Shown piece by piece: positions 10,304 to 23,440 of a stretch of DNA of 64,000 bases (positions within the stretch are counted from its first letter, which is position 1; every line of letters begins with the position of its first letter). The notes under the pieces are model-generated. The model was given only the letters and a program-made list of their open reading frames with translations. It was not told the DNA's origin and made no database searches. The position numbers were made by a program, and so were the translations under genes. This DNA is from Russula earlei (lineage: Eukaryota > Basidiomycota > Agaricomycetes > Russulales > Russulaceae): positions 1 through 64,000 of the forward strand of contig JAGFNK010000162.1 in assembly GCA_025769875.1 (NCBI GenBank), in the 5' to 3' direction.

Positions 10304-11550
10304 ACACCAACAAATAACTCATATTTGAAATAGACTGATATTAGTTTATTATGTCACTTACATCACACCTGTCATTCCCATCACTCCTGGAAACATCCCA
10401 AAATCCAAGTTCAAGTTCAAGATTCAAAAATTCTTGGTTGGTAAAAGGGGCCAAAGATTTGTTCAATCTTAATTTCTGCTCTAGCAATAGAGTTGCTTGA
10501 TATAGTTCAAGCACTAGACTTTGACACCTTTGATGTTATTGCAGGTAAGAATAGATGGAAGAAAAAGAGAGGGACCTCTTATTGCTTTGAGCAGTAATTC
10601 TTTAATAGCAAGAGAATCTGATATGATTCAAAAAGTATGTCAAGTGTAAAGCTCAACTCCTGATACACCAGAGTATTTATACTGTATCTCCATAACAGCT
10701 GATCTGATTCATATGAAACTTGGGGAGCACATAGCTGAGACCTACTACTATTCAAAAACAAGAATCACAATTCAAAAGTATCAATAATGACTCATGTGTG
10801 AGTCATCCTTTCTTAGTATCTGTCATCAGTCCAGTAAGCAATCAGTAAGCATCAGTCATCCTATCAGTCAGTGACAACAAAGCATCAGTCAGCTAATCAG
10901 TAAGCAAGAGATGAGTAAGCAATTATAGGTAAGCAGTCCATCATGAACACAAGTCAAGTCCTAACAAAAATTGCCTTGAGGCCTGTCAAAAAAGCTGTCA
11001 AGGCCATTCATACCGGCACTTTGAAGTTCTCATGAAGGCAGGTCAACCTACTACTTACATTCCAAGCCCAAGTATGGTGTCACAAGACATAAAGGCCCTA
11101 TTTGAGACATCCTGAAAGCATATTGACAAAATTTTAAAGGTGAGTCATTTATCTATATGTCATCTTTTGAGCCAACTGACATTATTCTTACAGGACCACC
11201 CTTGCCATGTACACTTCACTACCAATGCATGGACCTTCCCTAACCACCGTGCTTTTGTTGCATGGACTGTGCATCTTCACCATAAAGGGCACATCTTAAC
11301 CTTCCTCCTCAACATCATGGAGGTCCCTGAGGTCTGTGATGTCCTTTATCTTTGAATGGTCACCTGTATGATTGTTGCCTTGTAGTCTCACACAGGGGAT
11401 GCACTGGCAAGGGCATTCCACAAAATGTTAGTTGAGCATGGCTTGGCACAGAAAGTAAGCACAGTGGCTACAAAAATCTTCCTTTGCTGACATCTGATTT
11501 AGATATTGATGTTTGTTGGTGACAATGCAACATCAAATAACAAGCAGACA

Positions 11551-12105
11551 GCATGTTTACACCTGGTGGATTTTGCTCCACCAGAGGCCATGATGTGTGG
11601 AGCACCTTCGTGGCACTATGTGCTATGCCCCTTGGATCCAAAAGGACCGAAAATCAATTTTTGGAAAACCCCCCTTCGTGGGGGGACTTTACTCAGTTGA
11701 CAGGTGGACTCAATCACACAGCAGGCTCAGAAGCCACAGATCACACAAAGCAAAAGGCTAAAAACCCAATGTTCTCCCCAATCACCTCACATCCTTAATT
11801 GCAAGCAAGAGTGTCTCAAGGACACATGGAGCTTGCAAGATGCAAGCTCAACGCCTTGGCCAAAGGCCATAGAGGTGAAGATTGTCTCATAAGTTTTGGT
11901 ATTGTCTTAGCAACCTATGATATGCATTTACAAACAGCCTACACCAAAAAAAATGTATTTAGAGAGGCTCAAATGAGCCAAACCACAGTAGTGCATCTGC
12001 ATGTATCACTTCCCCAAATAACACTCCCCACATGCCATTTCAATCCACCATCCCACATGCTGATTGCCGCGCCCTTAGGCTTTCACCCCCCCCCCCCCCC
12101 CCCCC
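11551..12105 (+). repeat. About 0.55 kb insertion inside the hAT transposase
   Basis: The transposase is continuous up to ...NKQTA (about 11550) and resumes with FPNTFESVNCVWCFNHT at about 12120. The DNA between has no transposase similarity. It opens with a short palindrome (ctggtgga...tccaccag), contains a CCCCCCTTCGTGGGGGG hairpin at 11669-11685 and ends next to a C14 tract. Either a small inserted element or an unusually long intron. Confidence 0.55.
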
Positions 12106-12377
12106 TGTTTTCTTCACAAACACCAATTCCCAAATACCTTTGAATCTGTCAACTGTGTTTGGTGCTTCAACCACACATTGCAATTATCTGTGAAGGCTCT
12201 GCTCCAACCATTTACTGCTGCTGCTTCTACTGCCTTGCTGGCTGAGACATGCAACATTGAACCTAGCCCCAATGACAATGACAATCTGCCAACCCTTGAA
12301 GAGGTGGATGATGACAACAAAGAAGAGGGTAACGATGATGACAAAAGTAGCAGAGAATATGGGAACTCTGAGGCTGA

Positions 12378-12378
12378 A

Positions 12379-12413
<35 letters not shown>
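12378..12413 (+). repeat. (GAT)n microsatellite
   Basis: A run of gat/atg triplets encoding poly-Asp within the acidic segment of the hAT transposase. Confidence 0.9.
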
Positions 12414-14275
12414 GGCATTTGACAGCTTGACTAAGGAGGAGTGTGAGCAGCTCCTTGATAATATGGCTGCAGTTCACACCACCCTTGATAAGGTGTGCTT
12501 TGTTCTCTCTGGTTGGACCACTACCATTACTAACTGGTTTGATTATGAAGATTCAAAAGCTCTCATTCACAATTGACCATTCTACTACAATTACCCTTCC
12601 AGCATGGCATGCAGCTTGTGCCACCCATGGTCAACCTGTCCACCTAATTCCTCATGATGTCAAAACTTGCTGGAACTCCACTTATGATATGCTTAATTGG
12701 GTTGCCTTTGAATATTGTACCATCATTGACAATGTGACAGGAAACAAGACACTCAAGCTTTGTCAGTATGAACTTGATGACAGGGACTGGGACATTGTCA
12801 AGGATCTCTTGCAGGTTCTGAAGGTAAGCATGTTGCTGCATCATCATGCTTGGAACTCAAATATCATTGCTAGATGTACAAGAATGTGACACTGTTTTTC
12901 TCTCAAGATGACATTGTTACCATCACCAATGTGGTGCCAACAATGGACCAGCTTGATGCCATGCTGAGCAGCTCAGCTACAACTCCACTTGTGCCTGTGG
13001 TCAAACATGCTCTAACTTTTGCATGCCAGTTGATGGACAAGTATTACTCCAAGACAGATCTTTCAAATGTGTATTGCATTTCCATGGGTACATATTCTTT
13101 TTCATCATGCACATTCTCTCTTAATGGATGTGCAGTGCTCCATCCTCAACTCAAGCTCAAGTACTTCCAGCAGCATGCATGGGAGAAGGACTGGATCCAA
13201 ACAGCTGAGGGGATTGTCAGGGATGAGTTGCAAATACTTGAGAGTCTTGCCATTGCCATCAGATTCCATGCTTCCAGCTGTACATTTTGTGTGTTGATTT
13301 TATTGTCAACTTTGTTACTTACATCACATCTAGCCTGAGAATGATACTGAGTTTGAAGACTTTGCTGACATCCCCATGGACAATATCAAGGAGGTAGACA
13401 AGCTTGATGAATATCTGTCATTGCCCATTGAGAGGGTATGCAACCCAATTGCATGGTGGAGGGAACATTGCCACACTTATCCACAACTGTCTACAATGGC
13501 CTTTGACTTTCTTAGTGTAGTGCACCAGGTATGTGTGATTCAACTGAAGGTGTTGTGTTGCTGACTGTTATATTTAGCTACCTCCACAGCTGTTGAATGC
13601 ATAGTCTCTCAGGGTCAACAGCTCCTTTCATACACCAGAAACTGCCTCTCACCTTCCGCCATCAGGTCCATCTTATGTTTTGGGAATTGGAGTCAGAAGG
13701 AACTAGTTTGTATGCCAGATCTTATTAAGGCCTTGGACAGTAAGGGAAAGGGGAAGAAGTGAGTGTTGGATGAGGACTCAAGTGTAGAAATGTTATAGTT
13801 CTGCTGATATGCTTTGTCTTGGTTGGCACAGCACCAGAGTATCCCATGTGAGCATCCAAGTTGTCCATTGGCACTGCAGTCCATGCTGCAGTGTCAATGG
13901 TATACCATGTGTTGACACCACAGTGTTTATGTAATACCTGCAGGTTTGACCTGTACCTGTGGGTGTGGTGTATGTACAGGTATGGTGTTACAGGTTGCAG
14001 GTATGGTGTCCATGATGAGACCTGTGGTGTGACCTGTGCTACACCCTATTCACAACAACCATGAAGTACCCAACTCTGGACTCGCCTTAGAGCAACGTGT
14101 ACAATTCAGACGTCACTTTCCATATGTTGTTTTCTGCCAGGCTAGCAAAGAGACTCCTATTCAAATGAGTCATTGTGCTACGGCATGGTATTGTAAAGTA
14201 GATTATGCTCAGGTCGGGGAAGCGAAGGAAGGCATGAGGGTATGAACGCAATGGAGCCTCTCGATGCCATCGACA

Positions 14276-15557
14276 CTAAGGCTTCCGAGCAACGACAAGG
14301 TACATTGGTGTAAAAAGCTGTGTAACGAATTACATTACACTCAGTAAAAGTATTTCTGGTGCGGCAGCCAACTCACCTTTGTCTGGCCACCCTTGACCAA
14401 TGCATCGCCAGCGACGCGTAACGTTTCACCGACTTCCCATGTGCCCTTGGGGACAATGCGCAAAAACTCGAGGAAGCGCAAGGCATTGTGAGTGACGAGT
14501 TTGCCGGACCAGCTCATTCGCCAAACGGTGAAGTAATCCCATGCGGTCTGTGCTTTGAAAATATCGCCTTCAAGAGGATAATACCATGGCACGGGGTCGG
14601 GACGCTCCGCCAAGTCCTCCTCAAGCTCGATGTGGAAACCGACGGCTTTGATGGCCTCTCTTGCCTTGGATAAGGGTCGCATTTCAGGGATGCCGTTGCC
14701 CAGCTCGATCTCGTGGGCCAGAGCCTTGTGTTCTGGGATGGAGGGATCCCATCTATCCGTCATACACCACTCGTATACACCGAACTGAGGTATTGGTGAG
14801 CACCGACATTCATTCACGTGGCCGATGCATTGAGCTTACCACTCCCCCGGGTTTGAGGACCTTCAATATTTCGCTGTAAACACCTTCCCACGTCGGGGCG
14901 TGAACGGTAGCCTCGATCGCGTATACTGCACAGCGTCCGAAGTCCGATCGCATCAACTCCAAAAAAGGTTTCGCACGAACTAGCAGAGGAGCACACCCAC
15001 CCGCGTCAAAGGCACCTTCGCCAAATTGCTCCGAAAGCTTCATGAAGTCGCCTTTCACGTATTGGACCTGGTCCTCCAGGCCGGCGGCCTTGGTGTACCG
15101 GCGAGCGCGGCCGATCTGAAAGTCGTTGTTATTCAAACCGACAATTTTCGCATCCGAGAAGCGCGCGATCTCCCTCGCAGGCCCGCCGACGCCGCAGCCA
15201 ACGTCGAGGACGCGCATTCCCGGTCGAAGGGACATCTGCGCTGCGAGATAGTGTTCGTGTCGAGCGAGGGACGCGGCGAACGCCTCCCCCTTATAGAAGC
15301 GTGAGAAATGGAACGACTGGGCCCAACCATACTCGTAAAGCTCCGTTGCGCCGTCGTAGTAGCCTGAATTGGGAATGGGTCAACGTCGCCCGCGCATGAG
15401 GTGTCGAACGAGCAGCACCATTTACGACCTCGGTATAGTTTTCGACGCGGGTATCCGAATCGGCTTGGGCTTCCTTGCTGATGTCTTTCTGCCAAAAGCC
15501 AGAGTAGTTTTCGATGCGCGAGCCGATACGGCCATCATCGAGTTGGGATTGTGACAT
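14276..15557 (-). CDS. ERG6: Sterol 24-C-methyltransferase
   Basis: Transfers a methyl group from S-adenosylmethionine to C-24 of zymosterol-type sterols in ergosterol synthesis; the enzyme acts at the ER and lipid droplets. Exons 15557-15419, 15363-15001, 14925-14840, 14784-14377, 14317-14276 sum to 1038 nt, giving 345 residues, close to the usual 350-380. Visible landmarks are [12 protein letters not shown] near the N terminus, [13 protein letters not shown] after the first intron, the SAM motif [39 protein letters not shown], and the sterol-binding C-terminal part with WYYPLEGD and [10 protein letters not shown]. The start MSQSQ at 15557 fits the family; an in-frame ATG at 15650 would add 31 residues. 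The last exon (42 nt) supplies [13 protein letters not shown]. Confidence 0.96.
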
Positions 15558-16114
15558 TAGAGGTAGAGGATAGTCAACTCGCGCTGGGATGAAGGATGGG
15601 AGGTTGGAAGAGCTCGGGTGATGAACGGCCGTCAAAAAAAATCGGCCCATTTCCCAGTCGCGTCGCGTAAATGCGTTTGGGCACGTGATGATTAGGTATT
15701 ATAAAATACAGTACCGCTCGTACGCAACCTGGTGGCACCATTCAACGCTTGACACGTTTTACATCCGTGCCTCCCCCATGCTGAATCGGCAAATCACAGA
15801 GAGGATCACGCCTTCCATTATTAAGATTTCTAGTCAACCGTGGCTGCTGTTGCACTTGACCCGAGCCGATGGGTTGTGGATACTGCGACCTACTCACCAG
15901 ATTTTACATCAGCGTCATACATACGGGATGCCAGTGAGCCAAGCATGTGACGCACTGTATAACTTCGGCAGGACCGCTTCACTCCAGCAACGACCGTCGA
16001 TATTGTGGAGGATCTTATTGCACGGCAAAGGGGCGACATTGGCTGGTCCTGGAGCGGCACAGTGATCCGATTGCGGCTAACGGTTACCTGGGATCTTTGT
16101 CAGTTGGGAATTCT
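15558..16114. other. Intergenic: ERG6 promoter side and RAD52 3' side
   Basis: Both neighbours are on the minus strand. No additional gene is visible; short ORFs lack family resemblance and codon coherence. Confidence 0.6.
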
Positions 16115-17508
16115 CTAGTGATCCAACTGGCTTAGAGACCTCACCGGCGATATGGCAACCTGACGGCAGGTGCTGGCCGCGCTTCCAGACGATTCACACC
16201 CCGTCGTATTTTGATCGGGGTCGCAGACCCTGTCCTGCGCGTCGCCTCTCACAGCAGTCAAGGCACTGCTCGATCCCACACTCCGCACAGCAGTATCATC
16301 TACGGCAAAGAGCGCATCGTTATCCTCGTCGTTGAAGTAGATGTCAGGATCGGAGTCAAACGCTTTGAGAGGTGGCGGGACAGAATTTCTATCCGGACGC
16401 CCAGAGGAAGACGTAGAAGCGACGTTTCGTTGGGGACTCGGCCTCTGTTGTGGCAACTGCATCTCAGGTGGGGGAGACCTATCTGGGTGGGGAGGGCGAG
16501 CCTTGTTTAGAGGGGCATCCCGATTTCCACAGGATGTTTGAGGCGTCAACAGGATGTTACGCTCCCTAGCGGTGCTCATTGCCGTTCGCGAACCCGTAGT
16601 TAGCATTTGTTCACCCCCATGCATCGCTTGACGTGTCCTGACACCCAATACGGCATTCCGAAGAGGACTGGGCTTTGAAACCGCTTGACGTATCTGGCGT
16701 TGAGCGTCAAGGAGAGGTTTTGTATCTTCGAGCGGTTCGGTATATGTTGTTGAAGAGACATCATGGGTACTAGCAGGTCGTAGAATGCTAGCCGATGGTT
16801 CCCGACGGTGTAGGTCAGACTCGTCGAACTTTGGCTGGGCACGGTAGCACATGTAGTCAGCCACGCGGTGAATGTATGCGCACATCCCGTGGACTCAACG
16901 GGTTTGTGGACACATACAAGGTGGGGTTTGATCTTTACGACCTCCTGCGTGAATGACTTTTCGTAGAGACAGAGACCAAGAAGATTTCCAAAATTACGAA
17001 GGGCACGCTTCACTCCGTCCGTTACGGCCTCTTTCTTCGCCTGTTGCGACCGTCAAATGCACGAAATGCCGAGAGACACGTCATGGCCCACCTTGTCCAG
17101 TGCCGCACCTTTGCTCTTCAAATTCTCCCCAGAACCATATCCAATATCTTCGTGGTACGTTCCGTCCCTGAGCGTTATTTTCACAAGGGCGGTGATCCCA
17201 GCGCTGAATCTCCTGGATTCTGGGTCCATGTCGATAAAGTCCGTCTCGATTCTCGTCACGTTCGAGCACCACCCATTGTAGCCGAAAACGTCGTTCGCGA
17301 GCCCTATGATCTTCCAACCTTCGACGTACGTCAGCTTCGGTCCTCCCCCAGGGGCCGGACGTTGGGATACATATTCCGGGCCGAGTCGCCTGTTGAGTTT
17401 TGCTTGTATGGTGGAAGCACTGGAAGATTGAGCGCCAAAAACAGGAGGCTTCATCTCCGTGAAGGAATCTTCGTATAATGTGAGTGGTGTCTGTGGCTCT
17501 GAGAGCAT
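16115..17508 (-). CDS. RAD52: DNA repair protein Rad52/Rad22
   Basis: Recombination mediator and single-strand annealing protein that loads Rad51 and anneals RPA-coated DNA in the nucleus. Exons 17508-17092, 17040-16918, 16834-16115 sum to 1260 nt, 419 residues. The N-terminal annealing domain is complete: LNRRLGPEYVSQRPAPGGGPKLTY(split here), GWKIIGLANDVFGYNGW, a segment with HEDIGYG and KSKGAALDK, then KKEAVTDGVKRALRNFGNLLG across the first intron, and the VVKIK...PKFD junction across the second. The C-terminal 240 residues are Ser/Pro-rich and poorly conserved, as usual for Rad52 tails that bind Rad51 and RPA. Start at 17508 (MLSEPQTPL) resembles relatives; an in-frame ATG at 17583 is possible. 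Confidence 0.95.
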
Positions 17509-17693
17509 GTTGTCATATACGGGACACGATAACTGGAGATGGAAGCAAAAGGCAATCGCTATTGACGAGGTTTGACTCTGCACGGATGTTGTGATGGTTT
17601 CCGAGCGCGTCCGACAAACGCGACGGTCACGTGGCTAAAGATAGATGACGTTATTGATATTATTTATACTCATAACAGTACTATAGCCATACT

Positions 17694-18290
17694 ATCACCT
17701 ATGGGGAACTCGCCATTCCACTACCATCTCGCCGATTTCATTTTCCCCTGTATCTGCTCAAACAACCCCATTTAAAACTTTGTAGTTATACTATTGAGTG
17801 CCATTAATGTCATTCTAGCAAAGAAAAATGGAAGTCCATTGAGTGGTTTTTGAGTAGTATTTTGGCTGGGGGTCACGCCTGCATCACGCCTTCTGTCATG
17901 GCGGAGTGCGGAGTTTGATTCCAGCTGGGTGATCACCGTACGCTGACTCGGAGGAGTCTGGTCACCACTGCTGTTTTATCCTCTTAATGCCATGTTACAG
18001 GTGGTCCAATTGGCCAGCACAAGACCATACGTATGAGCAGCGGCTACAGGCAGCTATAACAATGATATATATTGATCTTTTACTTTTACTTGTGTAGCAC
18101 TGGCCCATGATGTGAGCACTGCGTTCCGTACATAGCAAGTCCTGGATTTCACTCAATAATGTGTAGCCCCAATAAAACTTCATCCAGGAGATAATTTGGC
18201 ATGGGTTACATGTCCGTTACAAGTCGTTACTTTCGTGGACATTTGTGACTGGCGAGATGGTAGTGGGAAGGCGAGTTCCCCATAGGTGAT
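17694..18290. mobile_element. 597 bp MITE with terminal inverted repeats
   Basis: The ends are inverted repeats of about 45 bp: atcacctatggggaact... at 17694 and its complement ...agttccccataggtgat ending 18290, containing gccattccactaccatctcgcc with one small difference. The interior has no coding potential. A second, CpG-decayed copy lies at 1-488. No convincing target duplication was found. It sits about 186 bp upstream of the RAD52 start codon, so it may lie in that gene's promoter region. Confidence 0.85.
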
Positions 18291-18393
18291 TAGGATACAA
18301 GTTCATGGAATAATCGTCGACGGCTCTATTACTCTAGCGTCTAAGCCAGGCAGAGGTAACACCTGCCAAGTGGCCTCAATCTTCTTCCATGGT

Positions 18394-19236
18394 TCACCTC
18401 TTCCTTGTTCCAAGAGCATTCCCTCGCATCTGTCGTCCGTCGTAGCCCGAATGCGATCTCCCAGGTGGAAACGCCGTCGCGACTAGTTGAGGTGGATCGT
18501 ATCGGGGCCCGGGCGAGCAAGAGTCGAGATACCCCTGGCGCCACGAAATTGGAGGCTGGGATTGGCGAGAATTCTCCGCTAACCACGAACGCGAAAACGA
18601 CGTCTCCGACACCCCAGCGATTGCCTCGCGGTCCGGTGCGGCCACCGCGGTGTACGATCGGGCGTAGGTGGTGTGATGGCCCGAGACGAAAAGGACTGGT
18701 GCCACCGGCGCCACCACCGGCCCTAGTGCCCGCGCTTCCGTAGGACACCCGCCGGGCGGAAATTGCAGCTCCCGGGCCCGGGTCGGGCGGATCGCTCCGC
18801 CTATCTCTGAGAGTCGGGACGCGGTTATGTGCTCCTGCTCCTGTCCATCTCCCCGATAAAACGAGAACGAACGGCTCTCAGGAGGAGGGTCGAATTCCAT
18901 CTCGTCCGCAAAGAAGGAGCCATATGGAGACACGGTGCGCACGCGCCTTTCCTCCGGTCCCTCGCTCCCGGTTGAATGGCCCCCGGAGCTAGTCGACGTC
19001 CCATCCTGGGAAGTGTTTGATGGCGGTGAATCATGTATCCAGAACTTGTGCTCCCGTCGTGGCCATTGTCTGCGCTCGGGGGGGGACGATGCCAAGGGGG
19101 ATGTCCCGGAATGCCCCGGGGGGGAAACGAGGTGGGCGTGCGTCTTCCCTAATGACGGCCCTGGCATGACGGGCGAGGGACAGAGGATATGGAGGAATGT
19201 TGTGTGTTCGAGGAGGCATGAATAGTGCGTGGACAC
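18394..19236 (-). CDS. Hypothetical Ser/Pro/Gly-rich protein
   Basis: An uninterrupted 280-codon ORF without recognised domain. The stretch TVSPYGSFFADEMEFDPPPE and the acidic/Ser-rich composition around it look like real low-complexity protein and not a shadow. A second frame on the same strand (19216-19031, starting MPPRTHN) also looks protein-like, and the two could be joined by an intron or by a length error in the G/C runs at 19078-19125. No signal peptide or membrane segment is obvious. The start is uncertain; MPGPSLG (about 19170) is an alternative. Confidence 0.4.
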   Translation of the reverse strand: MSTHYSCLLEHTTFLHILCPSPVMPGPSLGKTHAHLVSPPGHSGTSPLASSPPERRQWPRREHKFWIHDSPPSNTSQDGTSTSSGGHSTGSEGPEERRVRTVSPYGSFFADEMEFDPPPESRSFSFYRGDGQEQEHITASRLSEIGGAIRPTRARELQFPPGGCPTEARALGPVVAPVAPVLFVSGHHTTYARSYTAVAAPDREAIAGVSETSFSRSWLAENSRQSQPPISWRQGYLDSCSPGPRYDPPQLVATAFPPGRSHSGYDGRQMRGNALGTRKR

Positions 19237-19984
19237 CTACGACAGGAACGATGCGTTGATGACGGTGGTCACGACTAGCAGGTTTTATACCAGGCATCAT
19301 CTTTGACGTTCCCAGAAGAAACTGAAGCCCGAACAACGAACTACACACTTTTGGTAAGGACGCCTTTACCGGTAAGCCGATCTACTGCGTGGCACGACAG
19401 AATCTTAGCCACATTCACAGAACTGGACAGGCCCCCATCAGTGGGCATGCACTCTGTGGACAGAGCACGCTATATATGGCTCAAGACGATTTTGATCCGA
19501 CTCGAAGTATTTCCTGTGCGCATCACAGATTTCGCACATGAGTCGCAGAATAGATTATACTTCTTTGATAACCCTGTCAACGTGGTGTTAGGTGATCTTC
19601 TGCGAGCGTCAAAGCCCTGGCTGGCCCGAGGTGTGTCAGTAAAATCGACAAACAAGTGACGGCCACGAGATCCCCGGTTGTCAGCGCCAGAAGACCCGAT
19701 GCCAACTAATAGAGGGCTAACAGGAACCGCTGGGTAGAGATAGATGGAGGATCGCCCCAGTAAGCCAAGCCACCAGTAGAGTACTACTAGTGCACTATAC
19801 CAGCGCCAGTTGTGGCAAGTCAGAAAGAAGTCAGAGGCTTACGTGTTCAACCATGAAATGGTTCAGCGGCGTTTTATCGTGTGTATCGCTCAATATAACA
19901 CAGGATACTAGGTCAACATAGCTCATCCTTGCATCCCGTAACTACGTCGAACAAGAAAACGATACCTCAGCAACTCTGTGGTAC
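19237..19984. other. Intergenic region
   Basis: A plus-strand ORF at 19303-19659 (118 codons) shows no family resemblance and I do not accept it. Otherwise nothing is visible apart from ordinary non-coding sequence between two minus-strand genes. Confidence 0.5.
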
Positions 19985-21563
19985 CTACTTGGGGCCAAGT
20001 CCCCGTCCACGACCAGGGCCGCCACCCCGACCACGGAAGCCACCACCGCGCATGTCACCGTTGACTGGGGCACCGCCACGAGGTCGGCTGACGGGGCGTT
20101 CACCACGCTCCTTGCGCGTCTCAACAGTTATGCGCATATTCTGACCATCCCCTACGTCAATACGAATACCACCCTCGCCACCCTGTGAGGTAGGAAGCGA
20201 AGCGATGATCGCACGGCGCGCAGCCTCGACTGTGCTAAACTCCAGGAATGCACATGCCTTGTTCCGCACAAGGTCAAGGTCCTTGATGGGTCCAAAACGA
20301 TTGGTCAAAGTGTTCCTCAGCGCTGCTTCGGAGACATTTTCTTGAACGCTCTTAAGGGAAGTTTGAGATGAGAGTTGTGTCACAAAAATGACACAATAAC
20401 ACTTTACCTTAACGAAGCACAGGGCATTTGACACGTTATTGGCGGCGACATACAATGGGTGAGGTTCGCGAGGCTGTTGCTGGGGTCTTGTGCCAGGAGC
20501 ATGGTGGCTCACGGGCGTTTGAGTCCCACTCCCGGGGGATGATGAACTGGCGGCTGGTGCTTCGGAGGTACCGCGGGACTCTTGCGCCACAGCTGAACCC
20601 CACTTCTTCGGATTTGTCGCAGCCAGGTTGGCCCATGTCTTCGGCGCAGCTGGAGGAGGCGCAGGAGCAGGATGGTGATGCGCAGCAGGCGCGGGAGGCT
20701 GACTTGGAGCAGGGGAAGGAGCAGGTGGCGGAGCAGGTGATGCAGCTGGTGCAGGAGCTTCCGCAGCAAGAGAGGGTTCGCATTCAGAGGTTGGTGATTT
20801 TTCAGCCGGAGCTACGGAAGCTTCCTGTTCTGTCTGCACGTGTCCGTTAGTGTGGGGCTCCGGGGAAGGCGGCTCGTAGGAGCCCTCTTCTGTGGGAGCA
20901 GTAGAAGGGGCGAGAGAGGCCGTCTGTGCCGGCTCGGCAGCTGGAATATCAGCGGGAAGAGGAGCCGGGTCAGGGTACACGGGCGATGCGGTTGGTGCAA
21001 CCTCCTCGTTGAGGGGCGGGGTACTAGGCTCGGCCTCATTGTGAGCTTGCTCCGGCTCGCCCTCATCGCTCTCCTCCACATTCTCATCCTTGAGGAAGCG
21101 GAAGATGTCGTTCAGGACAAAGTAACCATTGGGTTGCTCAGCGAGGAAGAAAGTCTGAACAAACTTCCTCCACGGCTCGCCGCGATTTGACATTTCACCG
21201 ATCACTTGAATGATGATACCACCGTTGGTAGAGGACTGTGCATCAACTGAATGGATGAAGACCTTGCAGTCCTCAAATCCAATGGAGGTGATCTTGTTGT
21301 GAATTTCCTTTCAAATTTTTGAGACAGCTGGACCAAAAAAACACCCGAGTGAGGAGACGAACCTGCTGACCGAAACAGGGTGTGCCATCTTCTCCTTCCG
21401 TACCGTGGATGAAGGTAGATGTTTTGTTGTAGAAACAGTGCAGACGATGAGGCGACTTATTCACATGCGTATAGTATTGAGGCACAAACTGCCATCCCAC
21501 TTCGGATGGGATGACATAACCAGAAGATGAGGAGTCACTGTTGGAAGGAGTGGTATTCGTCAT
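19985..21563 (-). CDS. G3BP-like protein: NTF2-like domain plus RRM
   Basis: Exons 21563-21363, 21307-20408, 20350-19985 total 1467 nt, 488 residues. The N terminus is an NTF2-like domain (VGWQFVPQYYTHVNKSPHRL, then EIHNKITSIGFEDCKVFIHS and the GGIIIQVIGEMSN strand). The middle is a long acidic then Pro/Ala-rich linker. The C terminus is an RRM (LCFVKSVQENVSEAALRNTL... with KACAFLEF as RNP1) followed by an RGG tail (GGFRGRGGGPGRGRG). This is the layout of G3BP, fission yeast Nxt3 and, less closely, yeast Bre5, which act with a Ubp3/USP10-type deubiquitinase and in stress granules. The intron 1 acceptor was chosen because it restores FGQQEIHNKI. Confidence 0.93.
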
Positions 21564-21857
21564 GATGGGGTAGAATATGCTACGGGGGGGTCAGAGTGAA
21601 AAGTGATGGTGAGTGTGCAGAAATGTACCTACCGATGAGAGCAAAAAGGGTGAGAGAGAAGAATGCGCGGAGAAATCTAAGAGGACGGTCTGAAGGCAGT
21701 TGGATGGATCAACGTCGTCGATGACGGGGGGGGAGGCGTACGCAACACTCAACGCAGCCAGCCATCAAAAGTTCTCAGCGCCAACTCTCGGCATCTTCCG
21801 TGTCACCCTCTATATATGGTATCTTAACTACTCGTACCGACATCCAGCAGTACTCAT

Positions 21858-23440
<1,583 letters not shown>

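Larger units (their letters stand above)
10970..13765 (+). pseudogene. hAT transposase, interrupted
   Basis: Blocks of a fungal Ac/hAT transposase appear in order: FTTNAWTFPNHRAFVAWTVH (11206-11265), the D-containing FVGDNATSNN (11512-11545), WCFNHTLQLSVKALL (about 12155-12200), KTCWNSTYDML, LFFSQDDIVTITNVVPTMDQLD, YYSKTDL, VLHPQLKLKYF and the C-terminal dimerisation region ending QLLSYTRNCLS (about 13590-13700). Plausible introns lie between blocks, for example 11139-11190. The protein has a poly-Asp run. It is broken by a 0.55 kb insert and by frame changes, so it is probably inactive. Confidence 0.85.
10345..14060 (+). mobile_element. hAT-family DNA transposon, decayed
   Basis: The element is centred on a hAT transposase (10970-13765). 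Upstream, 10830-10960 repeats short motifs of the type cagtaagca / atcagtaagc, and downstream 13890-14050 repeats acctgt/ggtgt motifs; both look like hAT subterminal repeats. The left portion 10345-10450 is the inverted counterpart of 705-810. I could not fix terminal repeats or an 8 bp target duplication, so the limits are approximate. Confidence 0.7.

Noticed and set aside
14276..17508. ERG6-RAD52 as a functional cluster
   Set aside because: Tandem minus-strand housekeeping genes with separate pathways and a 557 bp gap; no sign of co-regulation.
19303..19659. 118-codon plus-strand ORF as a gene
   Set aside because: No family resemblance and no supporting promoter or splice context.
20428..20850. 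140-codon plus-strand ORF opposite the G3BP-like gene
   Set aside because: Antisense shadow of the Pro/Ala-rich linker.
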